Origin: Annona cherimola
Lineage: Eukaryota > Streptophyta > Magnoliopsida > Magnoliales > Annonaceae
DNA length: 64,000 nucleotides
NCBI GenBank assembly: GCA_030490835.1
Contig: CM059971.1
Location: 7,196,938 to 7,260,937 of the forward strand
Reading direction: 5' to 3'
Shown here one piece after another: positions 21,671 through 33,507 of this stretch (position 1 is the stretch's first letter; every line of letters begins with the position of its first letter). The position numbers and the translations under genes were made by a program. Below the pieces are notes generated by a model. The model made no database searches and was not told the DNA's origin. It was given only the letters and a program-made list of their open reading frames with translations.

Positions 21671-24600
21671 GGGAGAAGAGAGGAGAGTGCTGCCGGACTG
21701 CCTTGGCTGTTGCCGATCGTCATCGGTGAAGAAGAAGAGCTTGTCATTGCTGGCATCACCATTGCAAGGTGCGGACCAAATTTTTCTTCCCAATCTCCAT
21801 AGGATTTCATCATGCATGTAAGAGATCTTTCTTATTTTGATTATTAGCATGTTATAGGAGTAAATCTAAGTTGTAAAAATGGAAATCTGAAACGGGTTTA
21901 AGCTTCTATCCAAAGATTCATGGCTGACGGCCAAGAATGGGTAAGAAGATGTGAGTGTTTTTGAACCTTTGTCATTTTCGACTATGCATGCAAAATTAGT
22001 GCAAGATCTAAGAAATTTAATTAAGAAAATCACAAATTATATCGTTCAACTGAATCCATTCACGCTCATACAAGGGGGATGACCATGATTGGTAGGAAAT
22101 GGGTAGGATTTCTGTGAAATTTCGTGGGATTCGTACATGCTTGCTTTGATTCCTAAGGCGCTTTTGCATTTTATGATTTTTTTTCAACACTATACAAGTC
22201 AATCTAACCTTAAATAATGAGATTTTTGAATTAATAAAGCCGTAATATATGAACCCATAATTGGCAATTTTTTATAGGCTTGAATCCAAGTTTCATGTTT
22301 CAATTTTCATATGGCTTTTGAGTTTTATGAATTTTTTAGCCGTATTCAAGATGATTTCAAGTCTACATGATGGAGATTTTTAATTTATTAAGCTCCAAAT
22401 TCATGAATGCACACCCAAAGCATGTATGGGTGTGAATCTAAGTTGCAGGTTGAATTTAAAATAAGAATGATGTATTTTAATGATTTTATAATGATTTTAA
22501 GACAGAACAAATTTAATTCATACCCGAATGGTGGAAACTAACAATAGACGGGTATAAGCATGAGTTTTATAAAACTACATGAATATAAGTATTATGGATT
22601 ATTAAATTTTTGAAATGTATGTGACTTATTATTTTTTAAGAATGTATGTAAATATTTATACGATTTCAAGCCTTGAATTATGAAGACATGGATGATGAGG
22701 GGAATTATGAATTTTGTAATTGCGATTTTGATTTTAAATGCAAAGTTAATATAATATCACTATTATAGGCACGATGTAAATTTATACTAGGAAATTCAAC
22801 CTATAAATTATAGAATCTCAAATCTACGGATGATAAGCTTGATTTTTCAAGTGTTCCTTATGATGAATGAAAAAGAAAACTTTGTTCTCATGCATAAGAT
22901 GCAACCTATGAATTTACCTTAAATAAATGAGACACCTAATTAAAGTAAACATTAATTCATGTATATCTAGTTGAAAACTATATGTGGATGAATGTAAATG
23001 TGTATATTTGAATTATATCCTTGATTATGCATTACAATGCTTTCAAAAAGGAAATTTTATTAAACTAAGATTTGATTCACATGTAGACCTAGAATTTTAA
23101 CCATGATAGTGGATAATGATAATAAGGTTAGCTATAATGCATAGAATAGAATTTTTGAATCTTTATATTGATAAAAGCCTAGCCAAGAAGATGGATACTA
23201 TTCAAGCAAGGAATTTATGAGTAATAATTATACATAATTAAAAGTACAATTTAGAGAACTTTAAAATAAGTTTTAGAGATGATGAAACACGTTGAAGTTG
23301 AATTAATGCTCTAAATGTTATTACGAGTCTATTTCATTGAGTTAACAATGATAATGCATTGGTTTCATAACTATATTTGATTTGCAAAAGCATATTACTT
23401 TAGTAGAGTTTAACTCATTATATTAGTTATGAGCTTCTTTTTTAATAATTTATATATGCATCTAGTTAGAACTCTTCAAAGGAAAATCAAAATAGTTAAT
23501 GGATGCTAAAGATATGACTTGATAGCTAGATGCAGTTTTAAAAGGCCATTTTTATGTCGATTTAATGATGCCATAAAAAATTTCATAGTGTATATTATGA
23601 AAATGAAAAGAAATGGAATCCTATAAAGGATAAAATCTACACTTTCATAATTTTGAAGAAAAGTTGTTAAACTCTAAGTCAAATAGGTTAGATTTAATAC
23701 TTAAATTAACTTGGTGGTGAGCTTTGATATGAAAATGAAGCCTAAAATGAAAATTTAGGTATACACAAATATGTATAAGTTATAAATTCATGATATAGTA
23801 ATTTTGATAAGTCTATATAAATGAGAATGATAGAAGGGAGCCCATGTTACTATTTTGTAACGAAATGTTCATGTAAATATTGATGTAAAAAAAAATAAAA
23901 TACCTTATAAACAAAGGAATTGATCATGTTTTGACTAATGAGACATGACTAGGGCAATGATAAGAAGTATAGATACAATAATGAAGATTTAGGTGTAAAC
24001 AAGATATCAGTCAAAAGCTAACAAGTAAGCTGTAAAGAAATTAGTAGATTAGTTGAGATTTTAAATTATTTATTTCATTTTTGAATTGAGTATATTCAAA
24101 GAATAAGAATTGTTGCATAGTTTTCTTAAACAAATAATTTGATTCATTTATACTCTCGTGAGACTATCTTGATTTCAATTGAATATGTTCATGATGGACT
24201 AAGTGTTATTTGAACTAGATGACTCATTATTCAAGGATTTTGTATAAGAAATACATTTAAAATGCTATAGGAGTTGGTTTCCTATATACGACCCCAAGAT
24301 GATGACTTAAAAGTCATGGTTAATCTAATTGAGAAACATAAATAGGTCGAATCTCTTAGTTAGGGATCCTTAAACAAGATCAAAAACTTACGTAGATGTA
24401 AAAAAAAAAGATAAGGAAACTTTGTAAACAAGTACTCCAGTCTAATAGGATTGAATTTCGTATCCAAACTTGCTAAAAGAAAGGCATGTAGCCCAGACAT
24501 GATAGAGAAGATAGATAAAAATGCATGATTATTTAATATATACTCAGAATGTATTCTATTCTCTATGATAGGAAAGGAAAAAGAAAGGTTAGAAGAGGAG

Positions 24601-25945
24601 TAAAAGTAAAAAGGTAAGCAATTCCTACAAGTCCTTTTCAAAAGCTTCATGAGGTAATCCAGTATTTAATAAGTTTTAATTTCATGACTTGAGGTTTGGC
24701 ATGTATTTAGACTAGTTCTTATTTGTTATTTCGCTTAAATATTTTCGCTGACCCGATTTTCAAATATATTACTTTAAATGCATGAACTAAGTTTTATCAA
24801 AATGTTTAGAACAAGTTCTACAACATATGTTATTTATATGCTTTCAGCGACATGACCTTTAAAGGTATTGTTTTAAATGCACTTAACCAAATGTAGTGAT
24901 CATGTTCTCATCTTTTTAAGTGGATCATGGGCGTTTTCAAATGATGATTTCTAAATGTCTAATCTTATATATAAAGTTGATTATCATGACACGAATGATG
25001 AAGTCATCTCATATTAAGACCGATGAAAATAGAAAGTCAGATGCATGCAAACAAATGATAGGAATTCTTGTCTATCAAGGTTGTTAAAGAGGACTACTGT
25101 CATTCCTTAATGTTGCCAAGTTGTCGAGAATGAAAAGATTCATGGAGCTATTTTCATGTCAATGTGGAGATTATCACTTAATAAGTGTCATCTACTACAT
25201 AAGGTATAAGTCATATGATAGTTGCACTTCAGCATTCATGACCCAATCATATAGGCACAAGTATAATTGATTGTCATGCACGAGTAAAGATAAATGTCTT
25301 GATGAATCATGAAAAGTTTACTCTCATGTTATTGTCAATCATGAGCAAGTGAAATTGAATGTTTTTACGTATTTTAAAAAGTTTGCTTACTGAGTATTTT
25401 ATACTCATTGCTTTTAAAAATCATTGGTGAATGCAGATATGGCAGACCAGAATGGAGATTCTTTATTGCCAGTAGAGCAGTGAAGGCATGTTCTTTAATT
25501 TAATTGAATTTCATGCTTGGTTTGCTTCTAAATTAACTTCATTTGGGTGTGTACAAGGTTTACTTGTAGAATACTATGTATTTGGAGTGGTATAAGAATG
25601 TTTGTAATCAAATTGACAACTAAAAATTTTTAGGATAAATTGAGATATTAGTAGAAAGAACTTGGAAGGAATGTATATGATCCACACATATCTATTATTA
25701 TTGAATGATGTTTATTAGGTCTCTAAAGGAAGCTACTTCTTGAAAGTAGTTAACTCTTCTTCTCAAACCTTCCAAATATAGGCGGTATACTGCTGAGTTG
25801 TTATTAGGAATGAATGAAACCAAGATAAACAAAAAAACATACTTATTTTTAGACATAATGGAAATGCTTTCATCGGTATAAAGATAAAACTTTTCTTTTA
25901 TTCCCAAGCTCCACTGCTTAGAAGATCTGTAGTGCAAGGACTCAT
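21671..25945. other. Long AT-rich region, possible decayed gypsy LTR
   Basis: No coding domain found. 21690-21770 (GCTGCCGGACTGCC, then GTCATCGGTGAAGAAGAAG) resembles the start of plant LTR transcripts. 25390-25460 (ACTGAGTATTTTATACTCAT, then a TGCAGATATGG stretch) resembles the R region near a gypsy polyadenylation site. The region ends with a TGTAACG...CGTTACA hairpin. This could be one very long solo LTR or several decayed pieces. A 79-residue frame at 25698-25937 (minus) has ordinary-looking composition but no recognised family. Confidence 0.35.
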
Positions 25946-25976
25946 TGTAACGTGCTTGTAAATTCGAAGCGTTACA
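25946..25976. repeat. TGTAACG/CGTTACA hairpin
   Basis: TGTAACG at 25946-25952 and CGTTACA at 25970-25976 are exact inverted repeats around a short loop with a second small stem (CTT/AAG). Many plant gypsy LTRs end in GTTACA, so this may be an LTR 3' terminus. It lies a few bases from the inverted MITE arm. Confidence 0.5.
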
Positions 25977-25979
25977 TTA

Positions 25980-26133
25980 GTTGTATGGTTACTTGTGTAA
26001 AAATCATTAAAAATTAGGATAGTTGTATAGAAATATATGAATAAATAATTAAAGAATTGTAGTTGTAGATAGTGAAAATTTTTAGATTGAAAAATTTTGA
26101 TTTAACAAGTTTTACTTGTATCCAAACACCCCC
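25980..26133 (-). mobile_element. Tourist-like MITE left arm, inverted
   Basis: On the minus strand it reads GGGGGTGTTTGG, AAAACTTGTT, TTTTTCAATCTAAAAATTTT, CTTTAATTATTTATTC, CTATACAACTATCC and CCATACAACTAA. This is the same arm as 19387-19468 plus 21131-21205, and it is cut at the same consensus point (CCATACAAC). No matching target duplication flanks the pair. Confidence 0.7.
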
Positions 26134-28600
26134 TGATTGAGATTAATTTCAATTTGGGGGCTTTTGGTATTTGAGGATGGGCCATGATTAGGGGATGTTA
26201 TTGAAGATAATTATGCCTAAAATTTAATCAAAAGTTAGTCCAAAAAGATTTTAATTCCATAAACAATAAACAAATGATTCAAACCATTGAATCTATGATT
26301 TCATGCATATTTTAGATAATTCAAATTGTTAGATGTGTAAAATTTAATTTTCCATAAAAATATGATGTTAGATCATATGTATACACCTTGATGGATGGTT
26401 AAATTTTGAGATTTTTAATTATGCAACTTTAATAGATATATCATTAGAAATTGTAATTAGTTGATCTAGACCGTTTAGTTTTAATGCGGAAGGTGCATTG
26501 AGAATCCAAACCATTGGACCAAAGTTGAATAGGTATATACCATGATCTATGTGTTACACCTTTGATTGGAACCATGATTAATGGTGAGATTGACAATTAC
26601 AATAGTTTATAAGTTATAGCCAAACCATGCAGTAAATCTAGAACTTAAAAGAAAAATATATTATAAATAGTAAATGAAGAATTTTTAGCATGAAATTTTT
26701 TCCAATAACTCTTAATATATTCATTAATCAATGAATTTTATTTAGAATTAGAATGTTACGTAAAATTTTGAAATAGAAATCTTAGAAAATCAATCCAAAC
26801 ACTGTACACCACTGGCAAAATTTGCTATTTTAAACGATTTTTCAGAGTTTCTATATAAGAAATTTTGAGCTGCTTATTTTATGTGATGTAAATAACATCT
26901 GAATAATACTTAGAAAATATAAAAATAAATTTTTAAATAAAATAAATATGGTCAGAAATTTACATCATGTAGACAACCTTAATCATATACTCCTATCTTT
27001 CAAAAATAAAATATATAAAATATCAATAATAAATATTTTGTGCTAAAAATTATTTTTATTTAGTCAATTTAGAAATTATTTTACTTGCCACTTTATGCAA
27101 TTATTGATTTATATTAAGAATTTTAGATTTAAAATATTTGATCTAATCATAAAGAAAAATTAAGAGAACTTAGTGTGTTTGATTTCAACAATAATGGGGA
27201 GATTGATAAAAAATCAAAATAAAATTTTAAATTATAAAAATTTAAAAAATGATATGGTTAGTTAAAATATATAAATATTGAATTAATTAATGCTAAATTT
27301 TTTTAGAAAATACTTGAATATTTTTGAAAATTTAATTAGATAAGAAATAACCTACCAAAATGTAAAGTAATCAAGAAAGGTCCCACTTGTGAACGCAATT
27401 AATGTTGGGATAAAATAATTATAAATAGATAATTAAAAATATAAAAATAATATCTATTTTTTTAAAAAATATTGATTAGAGAACATCATCATTTTCCTAT
27501 TGCCGTAATTTGAGCTTTAGAGCAAATTATGATTCACGGATCGAATAAAGTTTACATCAGGTAAGTAGAGCTCTTTTCTTCTTTTTTTGATTTTGCATTA
27601 TAATTTGTAGTTACATGCATGTGTATTTTGAATATTAATATATATTTTTGATATTTATTGATTTGATAATTAGTTATGATTTAAGTTTCATTATTTAATA
27701 TGCCAGTATTGTTCATCATAGCATTAGCTTGTGTTGCTTTATTCATGAGCCATGATGATTGATGTGGATTTTAGTATTGTGTGGACCATCATTCACAACG
27801 ATTGGCACATCCTAGTAGCTGATCGAGGTATGATAACCTAAGTGACATCGGTTCAGACCTAACTTATTTGGCCTTATGAGTTAGTTGATTGACATTATAA
27901 ACTGGTCTACGAGACTGGTGGCCCTTAATAGAATAATTGAGGGTAATGTAGTGTGGTAAGACTTTGGCTATGTAGTGAGTGCGACAAGGTATCAATTATA
28001 CATCTGATCTAAATGGTGTTTTTCTGTCTACTTGTGTTGTATTAGGTTGACTACTTGTATTGTATTGTGTTGTATTAGTTATACATCTGATTCGAATGAA
28101 GGTGTTTTTCTGTCTACTTGTGTTGTATTAGGTTGACTACTCATGATGGCAAGATGGTATCTTGCTGGGACAAGTAAATAGGATGAAAGAATTCACCATT
28201 CAGGTCTTTTGATTTATTGTTGGGATAGATACTGATGTATATAAATTTTGTTATAAGCCACATGGAAAATTTGTTTGAATTAAAAAAAGGTTCTCTTCAA
28301 ATATGTTTGGAATTGAATAGATCCAGTCCGATCAATTCACAGTTCTTTGTCCACTGCCAAAACTTAAATTCTCCCTTTTCCATATCGCCCTTACTCTGTT
28401 ACTTACCCTTCATAAATCATACATTATACTTGCATGTGGTCTTAAAAAACTCTGGTGTTAATGTCAGTAAGGGCAAGAGAAATGAATACATATGGGATTG
28501 CTTTAACTTTAGTAACATCATAAAGAATTATATGCTCATCAACTCATATGATGGATTTCATTAAAAAAAGCACAACGAGAATTTATCGTCATTATAATAC
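26134..28600. repeat. Segmental duplication copy B, right part (RLP 3' flank)
   Basis: 26134-27000 aligns with 47575-48420 (landmarks GGCCATGATTAGGGG, TGAATCTATGATT, ATGATGTTAGATCAT). 27190-28590 aligns with 930-2660 and partly with 48620-49950. An internal 60-bp tandem repeat at 28030-28140 duplicates GTGTTTTTCTGTCTACTTG, TGTTGTATTAGG and TTGACTACT. No gene is recognised. The short frames at 28235-28564 are incidental. Confidence 0.7.
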
Positions 28601-28674
28601 AAGGCTTGAACATTATTAGATTAACTAAAGAAAGAAGAAAAACATCACAACCATTACAGCACACATATAAATAG

Positions 28675-31600
28675 CTACATAAAATACGAAAAACATGAAA
28701 AACATACTCTGTCAATAAAAATAAAGAACACCCTTCTCCCTTTCCTCCATAGTGCCAGAATCCAAAAGAACATTCCAAAGCCCACACCATGGCCAACTCC
28801 AAATGCAATCCATATCAAGTCCAGTTCACTCTCTTCATCGTTTGATTGAGTTGCTGGGGGCATTGCAACTGCATTTTTCTTGCACTCTCTTGATAATGGC
28901 AAACCACATAATTTTGAATTTCCCAAGAAAGAATCATTTCCAAAAGTATCAAATTGTCTACCTTGTGGTATTTTTCCAGCAAGTTGGTTTTGTGAGAGAT
29001 TCAACATTGCCAAGAATGATAGCTCAGTCAGTTGCCACAGAATCTTTCCGGACAAGCTGTTATTTGAAAGGTCCAACGATTCAAGAACTTTGAGGTTCTG
29101 AAGCGACGTAGGAATTTCGCCTTGGAAATAGTTATGTGACAAGTTGAGCACACGAAGTGCCTTCAACTCCCCAATTGATGTTGGGATGTCACCCTCCAGT
29201 TGGTTGTGTGAGAAATCCACCACGGTGACCGCCATGAGGATCTTTACAAATTCAATTTCTATCCCCTTCCAAACCAGCAAAACTTTATCTTGATAGTAAG
29301 TATTTGAGAAATTTGCAGTAAGGAACTTTGACGCTGAGCCACCATCTTTCATCGTCTTCCATGTTGAAAATAAATTTAATGGTAAACTACCACTGAAGTT
29401 GTTGAATGAGAGGTCAATGATTTGCAGCTGTGGAAAGAATTCTCGATTTTTTCGTGGCACTCTAATGGAGCCAAAGAAGTTGTTTAACCTCAAGACAAGA
29501 ACATGCAAATTTGATAAATTTCCTAATTGTGAAGGGAATTCATCATGTATTTGATTGTTCCCAAGGTTCAAGACCTTCAACATTTGACAATTTTTCAATG
29601 ACCCTGGCATCTGCCCCTCCAAGTAATTATCACTAAGATCAAGTGTCTCTAGTGCACAACCAACTTTGAATGTTTGGAATAAGGGACCAAAAAAAGCATT
29701 TTTGCCCAGATTTAACACTTTCAAGAATCGATTATTAGTTTTGCCTAAGCATTGGGGTACCAAACCAGTGAAATTGTTGTTTGACAAATCAAGAACTTCA
29801 AGGACTTTTGCATCGCAAATCAGAGAGGGCACTTCTCCATCAAGTTTATTGTTTACAATTGAAAAGAAAGTGGATGATGTTGGAGGCACAGGAATATGGC
29901 CTTTCAACAAGTTTGAGTTGAGGTCAAAATATCGCATCGAGGTTAAGGAGAGATGGGGAAAGAGTCCTTCTAATCCCTCTAAAGAATTATGAAAGAGATT
30001 CAAATAACGCATACTCCCATTTCCAACCTTCCATATCCATTGTGGAATTTTACCATGAATTCTATTCCATGAGAGGTCAAGATATTCAATCTCTTCTTGA
30101 TTTCTCAGCATATTTGGGAAGTTGCTCATATTGCATGATCCTAAGGCCAAATTCCATAGTTGAGGAAAGGACGGTGACATTAAACTGCTTTGAGGTTCAG
30201 CAGTAATTGTTAGGTTGTTATTTGAAAGATCAAGCTGTTCTAGGTTCTTGAGGTTTTGGAAGGAGCCTAGGTCCACGACACCATTGAAATTATTAGAGTA
30301 CAGGTCGAATACTGAAGCTCAGTTAGTTCAAAAATCCAAATTAGAATTGGCCCTTGAAAGTTGTTGTTGGAGAGATCTAAATTCATGAGTTAGCTAAGGT
30401 TGACACTTAGCTGAGTGATGGATGTTGAACTATTTCTAGTGTTGATGATGGTTGAGAAGTTGTTAAATGAAAGTTGAAGCACTTCTAGGTTCTTGAGATT
30501 TTGTAAGGAACCTAGGTCCACGGCACCATTGAAATGGTTTGATGACAGGGACAAATACTGAACCTTAGTTAAAGTAAAAATTAGGGATGGGATTGACCCT
30601 TGAAAATTATTATATGAGAGATCAAGAATAACAAGTTGGCTCAAGTTTGCGAATGATTGAGGTATTGGACCTACTAGGTTGCATTCACTCATGCTCAAGG
30701 AAGTTAAGGATTTAAAATTTCATGGAATGTCTACCAAATTGCCATGAAATTTTGTCTGTGACATTACCAACTCCTGGATAGTACTATTTATTGAAAATTT
30801 TGGGAAATCAATTGTCAAGAATTGATTGTCAGAAATGTCAAGCAATTGTAAGTTTGGCCAATTGAAAACACTCGTTGGAAATTTATGGCGCAAGTTACAA
30901 CTTGAGAGTCTCAAGGAGGTTAAAGAAGTGAGATTATGTATAAATTCTGGCACTGGAGATGAGAGGTAGTTAGAGCCGAGATCTAGCAAAATAAGAGAAT
31001 GAAGTCGGAAAAATGAAGGATGAATCCGTCCAGAAAGACCACAATCAAACAAGCTTAGTTTGTGGAGATTAGGAAGTCCAAGTGCCAAGATCCGGCTCCA
31101 TTGGCTACCTGTTGCTGACAAGTTTGCGTAGTCAAGAAAGAGTTCCCTTAAGCCTGAAAGATTTCCAAAGAGTTGTTGCATGCCAGAACTAGACCTCTTT
31201 AGGTAAAGATATTCCATTGCCTTGTTAGAGACATTGTAATACTCATTGTAAGAAAGATCCAAAGAAACTAACCTGGTCAAGTGGAAGATATCCAGTGGGA
31301 TTTGGCTGTGGAACGGGTTGGAGCGGAGATGGAGATGGGTCAAGTTGCTAAGTTGGGCAAACCCAGAAGGGATTGGAGATTCAATAGACCCGTAACTATA
31401 AGAGAGATCAAGTCTTTCTAGGCTTCGAAGTTGGAAGAGATTTTGGAAATCGAGCCGACCACCGATGTGAGCCGAGAAAGGTTGAGGCTAATGACATGTC
31501 CAGTGAAAGGATTGCAACGGATTCCTTCCCAAGAACAACAATCTGGATCATTCACACTCCAAGACGAGAGATTGGTGTTGCTGTGACTGAAGTCAAAGCC

Positions 31601-31882
31601 ACGCTTCAATTGGAGCAAAGCAGAAAAGTGTTGATGGAGGCAGATTTGGTGAGGTGGATGATGGGTGGATGACAAGGGCTTGTAGTTGTAGGTGGAGGCA
31701 TTAGTATTAAGAACAGCAGCAGTTCTGGCAGTGGAAATGGAGGGAGATGGAAAGAGGATTAGTGGGAAGAGGAGGGAAAGTAAGAAAGAGAAGAGAAGCT
31801 TAGAAAACAGAGCAAGAAAGAAGGAAGAGGAGGACATGATGGATGATGAGGAGGAGGAGAAATGAGGGGAGAATGAATGCAA
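28675..31882 (-). pseudogene. LRR receptor-like protein (Cf/Ve-type RLP), broken
   Basis: RLPs are plasma-membrane immune or developmental receptors without a kinase domain. They bind ligands through extracellular leucine-rich repeats and signal through partner kinases (SOBIR1/BAK1 in known cases). Read on the minus strand: signal peptide with a long F/L core after Met-16; LRRNT cap with LLQLKRGF and a DPDCCSWEGIRCN segment; about 25 LRRs of the LDLSxNxFxGxIP type; an island with YYQDKVLLVWKGIE; terminal LRRs; a FLGNSKLCGLPL cap; an acidic stretch (DEESELD); one transmembrane helix (GVGHGVGFGMFFWILALW); and a short basic tail. The span of about 1069 codons is normal for the family, and no intron is needed. 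Four lesions: frameshift near 31475, TGA at 30720-30722, TAA at 30390-30392 and frameshift near 30315. Reading resumes in each case, so this is a recent or intermediate pseudogene unless the assembly is wrong. ATG 31882 is used; Met-16 (31837) is the alternative start. Confidence 0.88.
30268..30623 (-). repeat. Internal LRR duplication in RLP pseudogene
   Basis: The DNA at 30268-30390 resembles 30513-30623 (AGGTCCACGNCACCATTGAAAT in both, and a shared CCCTTGAAA word about 90 bp on). The offset is 245 bp, one short of 82 codons, and the missing base coincides with the frameshift near 30315. At protein level VDLGSLQNLKNLE and VDLGSFQNLKNLE are the paired landmarks. Confidence 0.75.
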
Positions 31883-32385
31883 AGGTTGTCAGGCGTGCTT
31901 AATTATATGGAAGCGAGCTGATGATGGCTGATGCATAAGTATTCATGGATGGATGGATGTTGGTAGTCCAAGTCACCATCTGAACCGATAATGTAACCAT
32001 TCCAGATGGATGGATGGATGGATGGATATCAGTTGCTTATGTACGGCGCACTCTACTACTCCATCCATATCAATTATTTAAAGGATATTCATATCCGTCA
32101 ACCGCAAATTGACGAATTCATATTCGAAAGTAGAGATTGCCGGCGAAACAGAAGCCTAATATAATAGATAAAACTGATGACAGGTCATAATCACTCGCCA
32201 TCTACTAAACCGGCCACATTGTGTTATTGACAAGTTATTTGTTGTGTTATTATATGGACTATGAGACAAATCCGGCCACATCTCCTCCGGTGAGAATTTG
32301 ACGTGGGGTCAAAATGCAGGCCTGTTGCTACTACAGGCAGGATTTTAAATTGGTGTGATGTATGTTGGGAACTTGTTTCAATGCA
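31883..32385. other. 5' flank of RLP pseudogene
   Basis: It holds two (GGAT)n microsatellites (about 31945-31958 and 32005-32028) and, at 32270-32330, a copy of the GGTGAGAATTTGAC...GCAGGCCTGTTGCTA module also seen at about 40650 and 53440. No convincing promoter element for the RLP was identified. Confidence 0.5.
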
Positions 32386-32750
32386 GCAGGGTGCATTGAA
32401 ATTTTAATGCACCCTGTTGCAAAATCCTATTTTTTAATATTTTTTGAAACTATTTTTATAAAAATGTTAATCTAGGTGTATTTATTATGTATATTAATTT
32501 TTACTATTTTTGGAGATTTTTAGATATTTTTTTAGATTTTTAAAAATCAGTGGCATTTTTAATAATTTAAATTTACTAAATTCCATTGGTTTTTAAAAAT
32601 CTAAAACAATATCTGCAAATTTACAAAAATGGTAAAAGTTGATACACATGTTAAATACACTTATATTAATAGTTTTATAAAAAAAATTTCAAAAAAATTA
32701 AAAAATGAATTTTACAGCAGGATGTATTGAAATTACTTGTTGCACTGAAT
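32386..32750. mobile_element. Foldback MITE, copy F1
   Basis: The two halves are long inverted repeats of about 165 bp. The left arm has TGCACCCTGTTGCAAAATC, then CTATTTTTTAATATTTTTT and GGTGTATTTATTATGTATA. The right arm read in reverse has ACATCCTGCTGTAAAATTC, then ATTTTTTAATTTTTTT and AGTGTATTTAACATGTGTA. The centre (AGATTTTTAAAAATCAGTGG and its mirror) joins the arms. It has no coding capacity. The inner arm text also resembles copies F2-F5, so they form one loose family. Confidence 0.75.
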
Positions 32751-32810
32751 CATCGCCTTGGGTGTCGAGCTCAAAAAAGTGTGAGATATGTAGGCTTGCC
32801 TTTCAAACTC

Positions 32811-32818
32811 TTTTTTTT
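32811..32818 (-). other. LINE poly(A) tail
   Basis: Eight T on the plus strand are the poly(A) end of the minus-strand LINE, at the junction with the flanking repeat module. Confidence 0.7.
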
Positions 32819-32833
32819 ATGAGAAGGAAAACC

Positions 32834-33451
32834 TTATCCCCGCTCCCCATCAATTTGGAAGGGAGATTGGATAAGGTGATCCGAGCAATTCATTGCCAAA
32901 AAATTATCTGTACAGATTTTCTCATGTATTACATGAGGGGGATTGTCCCACCACACCTGTTGATCCATAACAGAAATAGAAACAAAATCAGCTAAAGCAT
33001 GTGCTACAGTATTCCCTTGCCTAAGAACATGATACACCGAGATGATATTGGAAGATTGAAGGATAGCCTTTATTTCATCAATCACCAAACCAACCAGGGA
33101 AAAGATGGGACCCTCCAAAGAGAGGAAGTGGACAAGGAGAAAGGAGTCTGATTCAATTTGGAAATTTGTCAGGTTGAGCTCGTGACCCCATCTTACTCCT
33201 AAGAGACAGGCATGTGCCTCCAGGAGTAAAGGTTCCATCGAGCCACATTGTTTCCAACCTTTAACCGCAATGAAGGAGTCTCTGGAATCCCGGATAACTA
33301 CGGCAAAACCGATTAACGATGTCCGATTAATAATCCGGGCATCAACATTCATTTTGAGAGATCCTTCCGGTGGTTTTGTCCATTTGGGAACCAGAATTCG
33401 ATCAGTCGCGCCCCCAAGGGTGAGGGGGGCAGCCCTGCGGTGTTGCTCCAT
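32834..33451 (-). pseudogene. LINE RNase H domain (RVT_3 type)
   Basis: Frame of about 205 codons. Landmarks: LKMNVDA (first catalytic Asp region), GFAVVIRDS, a LLEAHACLLGV segment (catalytic Glu), FQIESDS (Asp) and a VLRQGNTVAHALADF segment (His/Asp region). This RNase H at the C-terminus of the LINE pol is characteristic of many plant L1 elements and removes RNA from the DNA hybrid. It is joined to the upstream zf-RVT region by a frame change. Confidence 0.85.
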
Positions 33452-33507
33452 ATATTCCTTGCACTAATCAAAGATTTTGGAAAGTTCTGGTTGGGTCCCC
33501 TCAACGC

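Noticed and set aside
21101..21850. Arg-Glu-rich and Ser-Leu-rich frames up to 199 codons
   Set aside because: They are direct translations of (AG)n and (CT)n runs in a minisatellite.
28675..29101. Plus-strand frames at 28752-29101 and 29666-29992
   Set aside because: They are antisense shadows of the RLP LRR coding sequence.
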